A DNA stretch of 64,000 bases from contig JBFWUS010000019.1 of NCBI GenBank assembly GCA_050247155.1, forward strand, positions 1 through 64,000, read 5' to 3'. Source of the stretch: Mesorhizobium_G sp050247155 (lineage in GTDB: Bacteria > Pseudomonadota > Alphaproteobacteria > Rhizobiales > Rhizobiaceae). Both the position numbers and the translations under genes were made by a program. The notes beneath the pieces are model-generated. The model searched no databases. It was not told where the DNA came from and saw only the letters and a program-made list of their open reading frames with translations. Below are positions 42,901 to 50,646 of this stretch, in pieces. Within the stretch, counting starts at the first letter, position 1. Every line of letters begins with the position of its first letter.

Positions 42901-44834
42901 AGGGCGGGCCGATGGACCTCGCCATCCAGCTCGCAGAATTCCCGCTGGCGACGCTGAACGCAGCCGTGCCCGGGCAGAATCTCGCCGGCACGGTTACCGC
43001 CAACGCCAAGGTTACCGGCACGCTGGAAAAGCCTGCGGCGCGGTTGACGCTGCGTGGTTCGGAGGTCGTGGCGACACCTTTGCGCGCCGCGGGCCTTGCG
43101 CCGCTCAAGGTGCTGGCCGAAGGCAGTTTCGCCAACGATGTGCTGCTGCTCGATTCCGGCGAACTCGGCGGCCCGGCCGGCTTCCGCATGACCGCTAAGG
43201 GCAAGGTGCCGGTCAAGGCCGGCCAGATGGCCGTCGATGTCGATCTGAATTCCTTCCCACTCGCGGCGCTCAATTCCGTCGCGCCGGGACAGGATCTCGC
43301 CGGCACGATCACCGGCAGGGCACAGGTCGGCGGTACGCTGCGCAGCCCGAGCGCGACGTTCAATCTTGATGGCGCGGGCCTGCGCGCCGCGCCGCTCAAC
43401 CAGGCTGGCCTCGCGCCATTGCAACTGGCCGCCGACGGTAGTTTCGGCAACAATGTTCTGACGCTGCGCTCCGTCAGCGCCAACGGTCCGCAAGGCTTTT
43501 CGCTGACGGCATCCGGCCGCGTGCCGGTGTCCGGCGGCGGCATGAACATCAGCCTGAATGGCGAAGCGCCCTTGGCCATCGCCAACCGTTTCCTGGCCGA
43601 TCGCGGCGCGCAGGCATCCGGCACGCTGCAATTGCAGGCGACCGTCGCGGGTTCGACCAGCGATCCGCAGATCCGCGGCATGTTCTCGACCGTCGGCGCG
43701 CAGTTCGTCGATCCGGAATCGAACGTGCGGCTGCGCGATATCGCGGTGATGGGAACGATCGACCGCAATGTTGTGACGCTACGCAATGTGTCCGGTTCGC
43801 TGGGGGCAGGCGGGTCGATCAGCGCCAGCGGCACCGTCGGCATTACGGGCGACTTGCCGGCCGATATCCGCATCAACCTCAACCAGGCGCGTTACGCCGA
43901 CGGCGCCATGGTCGTGGCAACCGTCAACGGAGCGCTAACGGTCAGCGGACCGTTGGTGCGCGATCCGCTGCTGTCGGGCAATATCGATGTGGTGCGCGCC
44001 GAGATCACCGTGCCGGACAGTATGGGCGGCGCCGCGATGTTGGATGTCAAACATATCGACACGCCGAAGGCGGTCGCCGAAACGTTGAAGCGCGCCAAGG
44101 CCAATGACGGCACGCCGACACCGACCAGCCGTCCGAGCGTGGTGCGTATGAATGTGACGGTGAACGCGCCGAACGAGATTTTTGTCCGAGGCCGGGGTCT
44201 CGATGCGGAGCTTGGCGGCAGCGTGACCCTTACCGGCCCTGTCACCGACATCCAGCCCGTCGGCGGTTTCCGTCTCATTCGTGGCCGCCTCGGAATTCTC
44301 GGCCAGCGCATCACCTTCGACGAAGGCGAGGTGACGCTGGTCGGCGATCTCGATCCTTATCTGGACTTCGTCGCGCGGTCGGAGGGCGACGACATCACCG
44401 TGTTCATCAATGTGCGCGGCCGCGTGTCCGACCTCAACATCACCTTCTCCTCGCAGCCTGAACTGCCGCAGGACGAGGTGCTGGCGCGGCTCATTTTCAA
44501 CCGCTCGATCAACGAACTGTCGCCGTTGCAGATTGCGCAACTTGCCGCGGCGGCGACGGAACTCGCAGGCGGTTCGAATACGTCGCTGCTCGGTTCGCTG
44601 CGTGAGGCGACCGGCCTCGACGACCTCGACGTGGTGACCGACAGCCAAGGCAATGCGGCGGTCAGGGCGGGACGCTATGTCCAGGAAAATATCTATCTCG
44701 GCGTCGAAGCCGGCGCCGGCGGCACCGCCAAGGGCACTGTCAATCTCGATATCAGCGAGAACCTGAAGGCTAAGGGCTCGGTCGGCAGCGACGGGGATTC
44801 GTCGGTCGGCGTGTTTTTCGAGAAGGATTATTGA
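39918..44834 (+). CDS. tamB: Translocation and assembly module protein TamB (DUF490)
   Basis: A giant periplasm-spanning AsmA-like protein of 1638 residues from ATG 39918. A hydrophobic N-terminal anchor (MRLSILAFFALLAAIFSIAA) is followed by long repetitive beta-rich sequence (repeats like LNQAGLAPLQLAADGSFGN and GQDLAGTITGRAQVGGTL). The C-terminal DUF490 domain (about 1300-1638) includes GGFRLIRGRLGILGQRITFDEGEV, QPELPQDEVLARLIFNRS and a terminal FFEKDY barrel-like end. It works with TamA and may act in phospholipid transport. An in-frame ATG at 39762, 2 nt after the tamA stop, would add 52 residues translated from the palindrome. Confidence 0.9.
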   Translation: MRLSILAFFALLAAIFSIAAPAQDTSEQADRSYFVGFVEDQLSAPNRQIRIGNIQGVLSSNATIGSITIADREGVWLKITNARIVWTRSALLLGSLDIDTLAADQIDVIRKPLPEEGLPPAESSSFQLPELPLSVTLDQFDVPRITFGEGLFGLKSEIGVTGRLSLISGSLDTALNVRRLDGPGGDLALAATYANASRELKLDLTLNEPANGMVANLLSVDGRPPMALALKGAGPLDALNLNLTLDADQQRVLTGTTMLRRQADGLGFTANLEGPISRLIAPQFRDFFGPNTTLTASGATKDAGGFTLDSLDLASNALTLKASAATTPDGFLSKLALDAQIADANAQKVLLPVAGGETYVDRAGLKLSFGENQSEDWSGNINVTNLATATFGAQAVDVNLGGRAQNLSNPAERYITFNADGGVTGIVAERADVAEALGKQIALDINGEWRAGQPIKLFRGELTGNGLGLQLAGEIAESVFNGTIAIDAASITPFGALAGRDLAGKLDLDARGTVTPIGGGFDLAIDGSGDGLAIGTTALDNLLQGETKLTGRVARGETGLVADKLRIFNEQVEIAADGRYATGEANFTFDTMLSDLKLVSEKAAGRLVARGTAQGQNGLINLTFNADVPQGSLVDKNLTEGRLAFEGAVNQGNLDGQVMGNAFLDGTRVTLTSNVAVAGETKRLSDLAFEAGGLRLTGNVAQDNLGYLDGKLTLRAPDISTAASLALLEATGAVNAEIMLTKPDNKQAVAITGNIADLVVDQTRVGKADIQATVEDLFAVPIANGTMTASDISAGGIDVATASAKAMKQGQTTMFDATAALKNGADLATTGALAPVEGGYTVNLASLDLAQDQLAAKLTQPANITIKGASVALDGVAMDVGGGRVEANGEIADTLDLDVAIRALPLAIANAIKPDLALGGSLDGTAKVGGTRAQPAITFDVKGRELAAAALKQAGLSRLSVDAKGTSSTDRLDVNASVTSPEGLNAKVAGAVPLKGGPMDLAIQLAEFPLATLNAAVPGQNLAGTVTANAKVTGTLEKPAARLTLRGSEVVATPLRAAGLAPLKVLAEGSFANDVLLLDSGELGGPAGFRMTAKGKVPVKAGQMAVDVDLNSFPLAALNSVAPGQDLAGTITGRAQVGGTLRSPSATFNLDGAGLRAAPLNQAGLAPLQLAADGSFGNNVLTLRSVSANGPQGFSLTASGRVPVSGGGMNISLNGEAPLAIANRFLADRGAQASGTLQLQATVAGSTSDPQIRGMFSTVGAQFVDPESNVRLRDIAVMGTIDRNVVTLRNVSGSLGAGGSISASGTVGITGDLPADIRINLNQARYADGAMVVATVNGALTVSGPLVRDPLLSGNIDVVRAEITVPDSMGGAAMLDVKHIDTPKAVAETLKRAKANDGTPTPTSRPSVVRMNVTVNAPNEIFVRGRGLDAELGGSVTLTGPVTDIQPVGGFRLIRGRLGILGQRITFDEGEVTLVGDLDPYLDFVARSEGDDITVFINVRGRVSDLNITFSSQPELPQDEVLARLIFNRSINELSPLQIAQLAAAATELAGGSNTSLLGSLREATGLDDLDVVTDSQGNAAVRAGRYVQENIYLGVEAGAGGTAKGTVNLDISENLKAKGSVGSDGDSSVGVFFEKDY

Positions 44835-44840
44835 GTTTTG

Positions 44841-45011
44841 CCTTCTCCCCTTGTGGGAGAAGGTGGCCGAGCGAAGCGAGGTCGGATGAGGGGTGCTGGA
44901 CGGAGCGCTAGCACCTCATTTCTTCCAACACCCCTCATCCGTCGCCATTTCCTCGTGGCTCCGCCACCTTCGCGACTTCGGCGCGACACCTTCTCCCACA
45001 AGTGGAGAAGG
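44841..45011. repeat. Imperfect palindromic repeat downstream of tamB
   Basis: CCTTCTCCCCTTGTGGGAGAAGG at the left end is mirrored by CCTTCTCCCACAAGTGGAGAAGG at the right end. CACCTCATTT and AACACCCCTCATCC sequences lie between them, and a GGATGAGGGGTG/CACCCCTCATCC inner stem is visible. It is a typical dispersed rhizobial repeat and may help terminate tamB transcription. Confidence 0.75.
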
Positions 45012-45039
45012 TAGGGTGTGGACAGATTCAAGCGTGCCG

Positions 45040-45059
45040 AAAGAAACTTCTGTTTCTTT
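45040..45059. terminator. Hairpin AAAGAAAC-TTCT-GTTTCTTT
   Basis: A perfect 8-bp stem (45040-45047 with 45052-45059), 4-nt loop and trailing TTC. It is AT-rich, unlike its surroundings. It could be a weak terminator or the 5' end of the structured region that follows. Confidence 0.4.
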
Positions 45060-45119
45060 TCAAGCGCTTGTCACTTTTCCATCCTCGCGCTCATCCACAC
45101 CTCTCGCAGTTTCCCCGAT

Positions 45120-45400
45120 AATCCGGCCAGTTCCTCTCATGGGAAGCGCCTATCGCGACGGCGGTGAGTGTGAGAGGGACCGGCGCCTCCGATTTGGGCT
45201 CGTAGCCCGGGTCCGGGGAGGCTCCGCCGAGAGGTTCCCCTCGGGACACTACGGTCCCGGCGTGCCGGATGAGGCACACAAACCCGGAAGGCTCCAAAAA
45301 GAGCCGGAAGGGCCCAGAGGAGCAGGCGGAGACAGAAATCGCCGGGTGGCGGCCGAAAGGTTGCATTACTTTACTTAGATAGCAGCCAATCGGTCGCCAT
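45120..45400. other. Structured noncoding region with consecutive hairpins, unknown
   Basis: Five or more stem-loops follow one another: CCTCC/GGAGG (45186-45190 with 45217-45221) enclosing GGGCT/AGCCC (45196-45208), GAGG/CCTC (45231-45242), GGGAC/GTCCC (45243-45258), GTGCC/GGCAC (45262-45277) and GGCTC/GAGCC (45290-45305). The stems are symmetrical, so either strand could be transcribed. No known RNA family was recognised: the RNase P, SRP and tmRNA signature sequences are absent. A 105-codon minus-strand frame crosses it but lacks supporting signals. It could be a regulatory RNA or a degenerate repeat. Confidence 0.45.
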
Positions 45401-45575
45401 CTTCCCACTTCTTCCGGGGCTAGGCGGAGGGCAACAACCTGGCCGGTGAAAGATCCGGAGCGTGGGCGCGGAAAGGCATGCCCGCCATCAGCAACTTCCC
45501 CAATTGACTAACTCCTTCAAATCATGAACCAAGTCAGGACGTGCGTTGAGGGGCGGCGCTGGAAAAAATGCATCG
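45401..45575. other. Intergenic region upstream of the SLC13 gene
   Basis: No gene or clear palindrome is seen. It probably holds the promoter of the carrier gene. ATTGACT occurs near 45503, but no convincing -10 element follows. Confidence 0.3.
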
Positions 45576-47348
45576 ATGACCACCCCGCAAATCCTGTCCT
45601 TCCTCGTCATTGCGCTGATGATGGCGGCCTTCATCTGGGGCCGCTTCCGTTACGACCTTGTGGCCTGCGGGGCGCTGCTGCTTTCGATCGCTGTCGGCGT
45701 CGTTTCCTTCGACGATGCCTTTAGCGGTTTCTCCAACGATATCGTCATCATCGTCGCCAGCGCCTTCCTGGTTAGCGCCGGCGTGGCGCGTTCCGGTATC
45801 ATGGAAGCCGCCATTCAGCGCTTCGCGCCGAACGTCACGTCGATCCGTGCGCAGCTCATGCTGTTGGTGCTCGTCGTCACGGTGATGTCGGCTTTTGTGA
45901 AGAACATCGGCGCTTTGGCGATCATGATCCCGATCGCCTTTCAGTTTGCACGCAAGTCGGGCGCGTCGCCTTCTGTCTTCCTAATGCCGATGTCGTTCGG
46001 CGCGCTGCTCGGCGGGCTGATGACGCAGATTGGCACCTCGCCAAACATCGTCGTCTCGGGCCTGCGCGAGGAGATGACGGGCTCGCCCTTCACTATGTTC
46101 GACTTCACGCCGATGGGCGCGATCCTCTCGGCAGTCGGCATCGTGTTCCTGACGTTCTTCTGGTGGCTGGTGCCACAGCGCGAGCGGCAGGGCGCCTCCA
46201 TCCACGAGGCTATCGAAATCGACAACTATGTTGCCGAAGCGCGCATAACCGCCAACTCCACCGTGCTCGGCAAGACGATCGGCGACCTGCTGGAACTGGC
46301 CCACGGCGAAGCGCTTGTCACCTCGATCCTGCGGCAGAAATCGCTGCGCCTGACCCCGCTGCCGGATGTTACGCTGCGAGAAGGCGACATCCTGATGATC
46401 GAGGGCAGCCATGAAGCGCTCGATCGCCTCGCTGCCCAAGCCAAGTTCAGTCTTACCGATGATCGCGAGGCGGGGGAGGGGCCGGCCGGCGAGATCGAGG
46501 CGATCGAGGCGGTGATCGCCGAGAACTCGCCTTTGATAGGCTGGTCGGCGCAGCGCCTGGCCCTTTACGACCGGTTCAAGGTGAACCTGCTCGCCGTCAG
46601 CCGCCAAGGCGAGCGGCAGACCGAGCGGCTTGGCCAGATCACGCTCCGGCTTGGCGACGTCATCGTGCTGCAGGGCAACCGCTCGAGCCTGCCGGAGACG
46701 CTGCGCGAGATCGGCTGTCTGCCGCTGGCGGAGCGACCGATCCTTCTGGGCAGCGCCCGCCGCGGTGTGATTCCGCTGCTGATCCTGATCGCCGCAATGG
46801 GCTCGACGGCGCTCGGCTATCTGCCGGTCGAGATCGCTTTCTTCGCGGCGGCGGTCGCCATGGTCCTGTTCAGGATCATTCCGGCGCGGCAAATCTACCC
46901 GGCTATGGACGGGCCGATCCTGGTCATGTTGGCGGCCTTGATCCCCGTCTCCGACTCGCTGCGCAAGACTGGCGCAACCGACGTCATCGCCATGTGGCTG
47001 TCCGATGCCGCCGCCACCTTGCCGCCCTACGGCGCGCTGGCCCTGATCCTGGTCGCCGCGATGGCGATCACGCCGTTCCTCAACAATGCCGCGACCGTTC
47101 TGGTGATGGCGCCAATCGCGGCCGGGTTCGCCACCAATCTCGGCTACAAGCCGGAAGCCTTCCTGATGGCGGTCGCCATCGGCGCGGGCTGCGATTTCCT
47201 CACCCCCATCGGCCACCAATGCAACACGCTGGTCATGGGGCCGGGCGGCTACAAGTTTAGCGACTATCCACGACTCGGCCTGCCACTCTCCATTTTGGTG
47301 ATCCTCGTCGCGGTGCCGGCGCTCACCGTTGTGTGGCCGCTCAAATAG
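45576..47348 (+). CDS. SLC13/DASS-family anion permease with two RCK_C domains
   Basis: A 590-residue inner-membrane carrier. The N-terminal transport half has the substrate/Na-binding SFGALLGGLMTQIGTSPNIVVSG (DASS SNT-like motif). Two cytosolic TrkA-C/RCK_C domains lie at about 205-375 (TVLGKTIGDLLELAHGEALV and FKVNLLAVSRQGERQTERLG). The C-terminal half repeats the motif as PFLNNAATVLVMAPIA and DFLTPIGHQCNTLVMGPGGY. This layout matches putative sulfate/dicarboxylate carriers such as YbiR/SdcS relatives. Sulfate is suggested by the sulfur-related genes that follow, but is not proven. The start is ATG 45576. Confidence 0.87.
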   Translation: MTTPQILSFLVIALMMAAFIWGRFRYDLVACGALLLSIAVGVVSFDDAFSGFSNDIVIIVASAFLVSAGVARSGIMEAAIQRFAPNVTSIRAQLMLLVLVVTVMSAFVKNIGALAIMIPIAFQFARKSGASPSVFLMPMSFGALLGGLMTQIGTSPNIVVSGLREEMTGSPFTMFDFTPMGAILSAVGIVFLTFFWWLVPQRERQGASIHEAIEIDNYVAEARITANSTVLGKTIGDLLELAHGEALVTSILRQKSLRLTPLPDVTLREGDILMIEGSHEALDRLAAQAKFSLTDDREAGEGPAGEIEAIEAVIAENSPLIGWSAQRLALYDRFKVNLLAVSRQGERQTERLGQITLRLGDVIVLQGNRSSLPETLREIGCLPLAERPILLGSARRGVIPLLILIAAMGSTALGYLPVEIAFFAAAVAMVLFRIIPARQIYPAMDGPILVMLAALIPVSDSLRKTGATDVIAMWLSDAAATLPPYGALALILVAAMAITPFLNNAATVLVMAPIAAGFATNLGYKPEAFLMAVAIGAGCDFLTPIGHQCNTLVMGPGGYKFSDYPRLGLPLSILVILVAVPALTVVWPLK

Positions 47349-47492
47349 TCTGCGTTGCGCGAACGCTCCCCTTGTGAGCACCTTATTTTCTCTGACGTCG
47401 AACGCGATAGTATCCGATTTCACGCTTGCCTGAAAATTTGCAATCGACAATGTCTATAAAATCGATAGATTAAAGGAAACAGGAGCCAAGAG

Positions 47493-47642
47493 ATGTCCCA
47501 GTTCCGCCGATCGGCAATCAAGGCGCAGGGCAGCCGCAGCGCCTATTCAGCTTCGGCACAGACCAAGCGTGGCGTTGAAAGCTTGGCGTTTTTGGCCGCA
47601 TTTTCCTTCACTGCGGCGCTCGTGCTGGGTGTCTTCCACTGA
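47493..47642 (+). CDS. 49-residue putative single-span membrane protein
   Basis: A small gene: ATG 47493 preceded by AGGAG with 7-nt spacing, then 49 codons. The first half is Ser/Gln/Arg-rich (MSQFRRSAIKAQGSRSAYS), and the second is one hydrophobic helix (LAFLAAFSFTAALVLGVFH). AT-rich sequence with TATAAA (47454-47459) lies upstream, as for a promoter. I do not recognise a family. Codon use resembles its neighbours, and the gene is followed within 92 nt by the monooxygenase gene. Confidence 0.6.
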   Translation: MSQFRRSAIKAQGSRSAYSASAQTKRGVESLAFLAAFSFTAALVLGVFH

Positions 47643-47734
47643 CAAGAGCAGAATCCTTGGGCGGGGATTTTTCAATCGAGAAAACAGTGATTTAGACTCG
47701 CCCGTTCGCGGGCCACCGCAAAGAGGAGATTGCG

Positions 47735-48718
47735 ATGCACGTCGAGTTCACCAGCCTTTTCGAGGCACAACGCGCCCCACAGCCCAACGATCAGACGTTC
47801 CCGACCGCCGCCCTGTTGCGCCACGCCGCGCTGCTGGAGGATGCGGATATCGATCGCGTGCTGATTGACTCTCCAGCACATCTGCCGAGCGGCAATGCGG
47901 CCTTCGCCGTGCTTGAAAATGCGCCGCAGCTTGGCCTTCTGCTGCCGCACAGGGTGGGCGACGTTTCGCCCGAAACCGCCGCCGAGCAGTTCGGCCTTTT
48001 CGATCAGCTCTCGCGTGGCCGCTTGGCGCTTAAGGTGCTGCCGCCGTCAACAGTTGCCTTCGCCGAGAAGCACGATGCGCATGAGCGGGCTCTGGCCAGC
48101 CTGGACGAATATCTGACGCTGCTGAAGCGTCTTTGGGCCAGCGACGAGCCTTTCGATTTCGAAGGGGAATATCACCGCGTCGCACGCGGTCACGTGGCGG
48201 CAAAACCGTTCGGCGGGCGGCAGGTGCCGCTGCTGGTGGGCGGCTTGTCAGGCGTTGCGATAAAAGCTGCCGCCAAACATGCGGATCTGTTTGCGCTTCG
48301 CCCGGTGCCCGTGGCCGAACTGCGCCAGGACATCGCGCGGCTGCGCAGCGCGGCGATCGGTTATGGCCGGGCGGACCGCATCGGCTTTTCGCTGGCGGTG
48401 CGGCCGCTGATCGGCGCCACGCGGGAAAAGGCATGGGCGCTGTCGGCTGCACTTGGCCCGGTCGAAACCGACCTGTTGCCCGAAAACAGGCTGGTCGGCA
48501 CCGCCGAACAGGTAGCGCTTCAATTCATCAACCTGGTCGACCTCGGCGTCACCGATTTCGTGCTGCACGGCTTGCAGGATGAGGAGCAGCTCGGCCTGTT
48601 CGCCCGGCATGTGCTGCCGATGGTGCGCAATTCCGCTTCCAGGCAGGGGAGCCGCGGTATCCGCGATCTGCTGACGGGTGCGGGAGCTTTCGGGATCTAC
48701 GCGGTGCCGGGCCGGTAG
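47735..48718 (+). CDS. LLM-class flavin-dependent monooxygenase (luciferase-like)
   Basis: A 327-residue TIM-barrel flavin enzyme of the bacterial luciferase/SsuD class. Features are DIDRVLIDSPAHLPSG, AEQFGLFDQLSRGRLALKVLPPS, ALASLDEYLTLLKRLWASDEPFDFEGEYHRV (the typical EYxxLLxxLW segment) and QVPLLVGGLSGVAIKAAAKHADLFAL. Relatives desulfonate alkanesulfonates or oxidise other small molecules with FMNH2. Nearby sulfate-binding and Rrf2 genes make organosulfur use plausible. A GAGGAG ribosome-binding site precedes the ATG. Confidence 0.85.
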   Translation: MHVEFTSLFEAQRAPQPNDQTFPTAALLRHAALLEDADIDRVLIDSPAHLPSGNAAFAVLENAPQLGLLLPHRVGDVSPETAAEQFGLFDQLSRGRLALKVLPPSTVAFAEKHDAHERALASLDEYLTLLKRLWASDEPFDFEGEYHRVARGHVAAKPFGGRQVPLLVGGLSGVAIKAAAKHADLFALRPVPVAELRQDIARLRSAAIGYGRADRIGFSLAVRPLIGATREKAWALSAALGPVETDLLPENRLVGTAEQVALQFINLVDLGVTDFVLHGLQDEEQLGLFARHVLPMVRNSASRQGSRGIRDLLTGAGAFGIYAVPGR

Positions 48719-48742
48719 ATGGTGATGCTCAACGAGAATCCG

Positions 48743-49189
48743 TTACACCAGTTGGCGGATCATCGGAATGTCGTCGTTGTCGGCGTCGCGCATGGCGGCC
48801 AACGAGCGGTTGTCGAGGACATCGGCAATCGCCTGCCGAACTTCGAGCATCATATGCCGAACCTGGCAGGTCGCCTCGTTGCAATCCTCGCAGCGCTCGT
48901 AGCGCGTGCGGCTGGCGCAGGCGATCGGCGCCAGCGGCCCATCTAGCACGCGGATCACATGGCCGACCTTGATGTCTGTCGCGGCCTTGGCGAGCCTGTA
49001 TCCGCCCTCCTTGCCCTTGCGGCTGATGACGAAGCCCGCATTGCGGAGCTCGCTGAGGATGGCATCCAGGAACTTTTTCGGAATGTTGTTGGCGCTGGCG
49101 ATATCGCCGACAAACGCAAGTTCTCCCGCCGGCAACTGGGCAAGATGCACCAGAGCCTTCAGGCCGTACTTTCCTTTTTTCGTCAACAT
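48743..49189 (-). CDS. Rrf2-family transcriptional regulator
   Basis: A 148-residue Rrf2 protein. The winged HTH (MLTKKGKYGLKALVHLAQLPAG, NIPKKFLDAILSELRNAGFVISRKGKEGGYRLAK) is followed by a Cys cluster (IACASRTRYERCEDC, EATCQVRHMM) that could ligate an Fe-S centre as in IscR and RirA. Its position just downstream of a sulfate-binding-protein gene suggests control of sulfur assimilation, like CymR-type Rrf2 regulators. ATG 49189 is chosen to match the family N terminus. Confidence 0.87.
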   Translation of the reverse strand: MLTKKGKYGLKALVHLAQLPAGELAFVGDIASANNIPKKFLDAILSELRNAGFVISRKGKEGGYRLAKAATDIKVGHVIRVLDGPLAPIACASRTRYERCEDCNEATCQVRHMMLEVRQAIADVLDNRSLAAMRDADNDDIPMIRQLV

Positions 49190-49358
49190 CGCCCGAACTT
49201 CGAATTTTGGGTCCACCCCAATGGACCTGCTTGCCCTGCTTCAACACGATCGGCCGTTGCGCCCGAGAATCAGATCATGTGCCGAACATGTTGATTTATC
49301 GTAGCTATTGTTGAAGTGCGGCTGCTTCAAGGCAATTTCTATAAACGAAGTGTAATAA

Positions 49359-49390
49359 AGCGGGAGCGAGACACCTGTCCCGCTCCCGCT
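49359..49390 (-). terminator. Rho-independent terminator of sbp
   Basis: AGCGGGAGCG (49359-49368) pairs with CGCTCCCGCT (49381-49390), and an inner GACA/TGTC stem extends it. Read on the minus strand the hairpin is followed by TTATTACACTT. It lies 47 nt after the sbp stop and separates sbp from the Rrf2 gene. Confidence 0.8.
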
Positions 49391-49436
49391 TGCGCCCATC
49401 AAATTCGGTCGGTTTCGCGCCTTGAACGCCTGTCCG

Positions 49437-50420
49437 TTACCGGCTGCCGAACGTCTGGTCGAGCAAGCCGCGGGCGGCAAAATGCTCTTCCTGAATTTTC
49501 GTCCATCCCCCGAACACGTCCTCCACCGTGACGAGACGCACATCGGGAAACTTCGCCTTGAACTCTTCGGCCACCTTTTCGTCGCGCACCCGATTGCCGT
49601 TTTCGGCGGCGATCTTCTGGCCTTCAGGCGAATAGAGGTAGTCGAGATAGGTTTTCGCCAGCTCGCGTGTGCCATGCTCATCGACCACCTTGTCGACGAT
49701 CGCCACCGGAAATTCGGCCAGCAGCGAAACCGACGGCACAATCTGTTCGAACTTGTCCGTGCCGAATTCCTTGGCGATGCCCGTCGTCTCGGATTCGAAG
49801 GTGATCAGCACATCACCGATCTCACGCTCGACGAAAGTCGTCGTTGCCGCGCGGCCACCCGTGTCGAACACCGGCACATGGGCGAATAGGGCGGTGACAT
49901 ATTCCTTCACCTTGGCTTCGTCCCCCTTGAAGTTCTCCTTCGCCCAGGCCGTGGCGGCCAGATAGGTGTAGCGCGCATTGCCCGAGGTTTTGGGATTGGG
50001 AAAGATCACCTGCACGTCGTCGCGAACGAGATCACTCCAATCCTTGATATTTTTCGGATTGCCGGCGCGGACAAGGAATGACGGCAGCGAATACCAGGGC
50101 GAAGACTGGTTCGGGAATTCCTTTTGCCAGCCTTCCTCGACAAGACCGTTCTTAACGAGGAAATCGATGTCGGGGACCTGATTGAAGGTGACGACGTCCG
50201 CGCCGAGCCCTTCCACGATCGAACGCGCCTGCTTGGATGTGCCCGCATGCGATTGCTCGACCGTGACTTCCGGCTTTACCGCTTTGAAGCCCTCGTTGAT
50301 CTGGACAAAAAGCTCCCGCGCCACGTCATAGGACGCGTTCAACAGCTTGTCGGCGGCAAAGGCCGGGCCGGCGGCGAGGATGGCAATCGCGGCGGCGCCG
50401 GCTAGAAGAAGATTTTTCAT
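49437..50420 (-). CDS. sbp: Sulfate/thiosulfate-binding periplasmic protein
   Basis: A 327-residue periplasmic binding protein of the Sbp/CysP family. It has a signal peptide (MKNLLLAGAAAIAILAAGPA through AFA), then ADKLLNASYDVARELFVQIN, SHAGTSKQARSIVEGLGADVVTFNQ, the conserved VIFPNPKTSGNARYTYLAAT ligand loop, and DTGGRAATTTFVEREIGDVLITFE. It binds sulfate for an ABC importer, but no cysT, cysW or cysA gene lies in this window. ATG 50420 gives a clean signal peptide; a terminator follows the gene. Confidence 0.92.
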   Translation of the reverse strand: MKNLLLAGAAAIAILAAGPAFAADKLLNASYDVARELFVQINEGFKAVKPEVTVEQSHAGTSKQARSIVEGLGADVVTFNQVPDIDFLVKNGLVEEGWQKEFPNQSSPWYSLPSFLVRAGNPKNIKDWSDLVRDDVQVIFPNPKTSGNARYTYLAATAWAKENFKGDEAKVKEYVTALFAHVPVFDTGGRAATTTFVEREIGDVLITFESETTGIAKEFGTDKFEQIVPSVSLLAEFPVAIVDKVVDEHGTRELAKTYLDYLYSPEGQKIAAENGNRVRDEKVAEEFKAKFPDVRLVTVEDVFGGWTKIQEEHFAARGLLDQTFGSR

Positions 50421-50646
50421 GAGGATGCTCCAGATCGAATTTGGCTGGAGCATAGTGGAAGGCCGACATGCCGCGAGGCATTCGTGGCTGGCAGTTTGGC
50501 GGCGCGGAGAAAATTCGTCGCTGTTGTTGCGTCATTCCGAAAATTCATCCTCCCATTCTGCAGGCGCGACGTTCAGAGCGCCGCGCAGCCCGTGCCAGGT
50601 TTGACAACTTTGTGGCGGTTGCCATATTTCGCCCGCTTGGGATCTT
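50421..50646. promoter_or_regulatory. Divergent promoter region, sbp / caspase-like gene
   Basis: A 226-nt gap between divergent genes, expected to hold both promoters. No strong palindrome or sigma-70 consensus was recognised by eye. Confidence 0.3.

Noticed and set aside
44893..45378. 161-codon plus-strand frame after tamB
   Set aside because: It starts inside a palindromic repeat and runs through the hairpin array; its composition is unlike a protein.
45091..45408. 105-codon minus-strand frame over the hairpin region
   Set aside because: No ribosome-binding site or hydrophobic/helical pattern is seen, and its sequence follows the hairpins. It is kept only as a possible alternative reading of the structured region.
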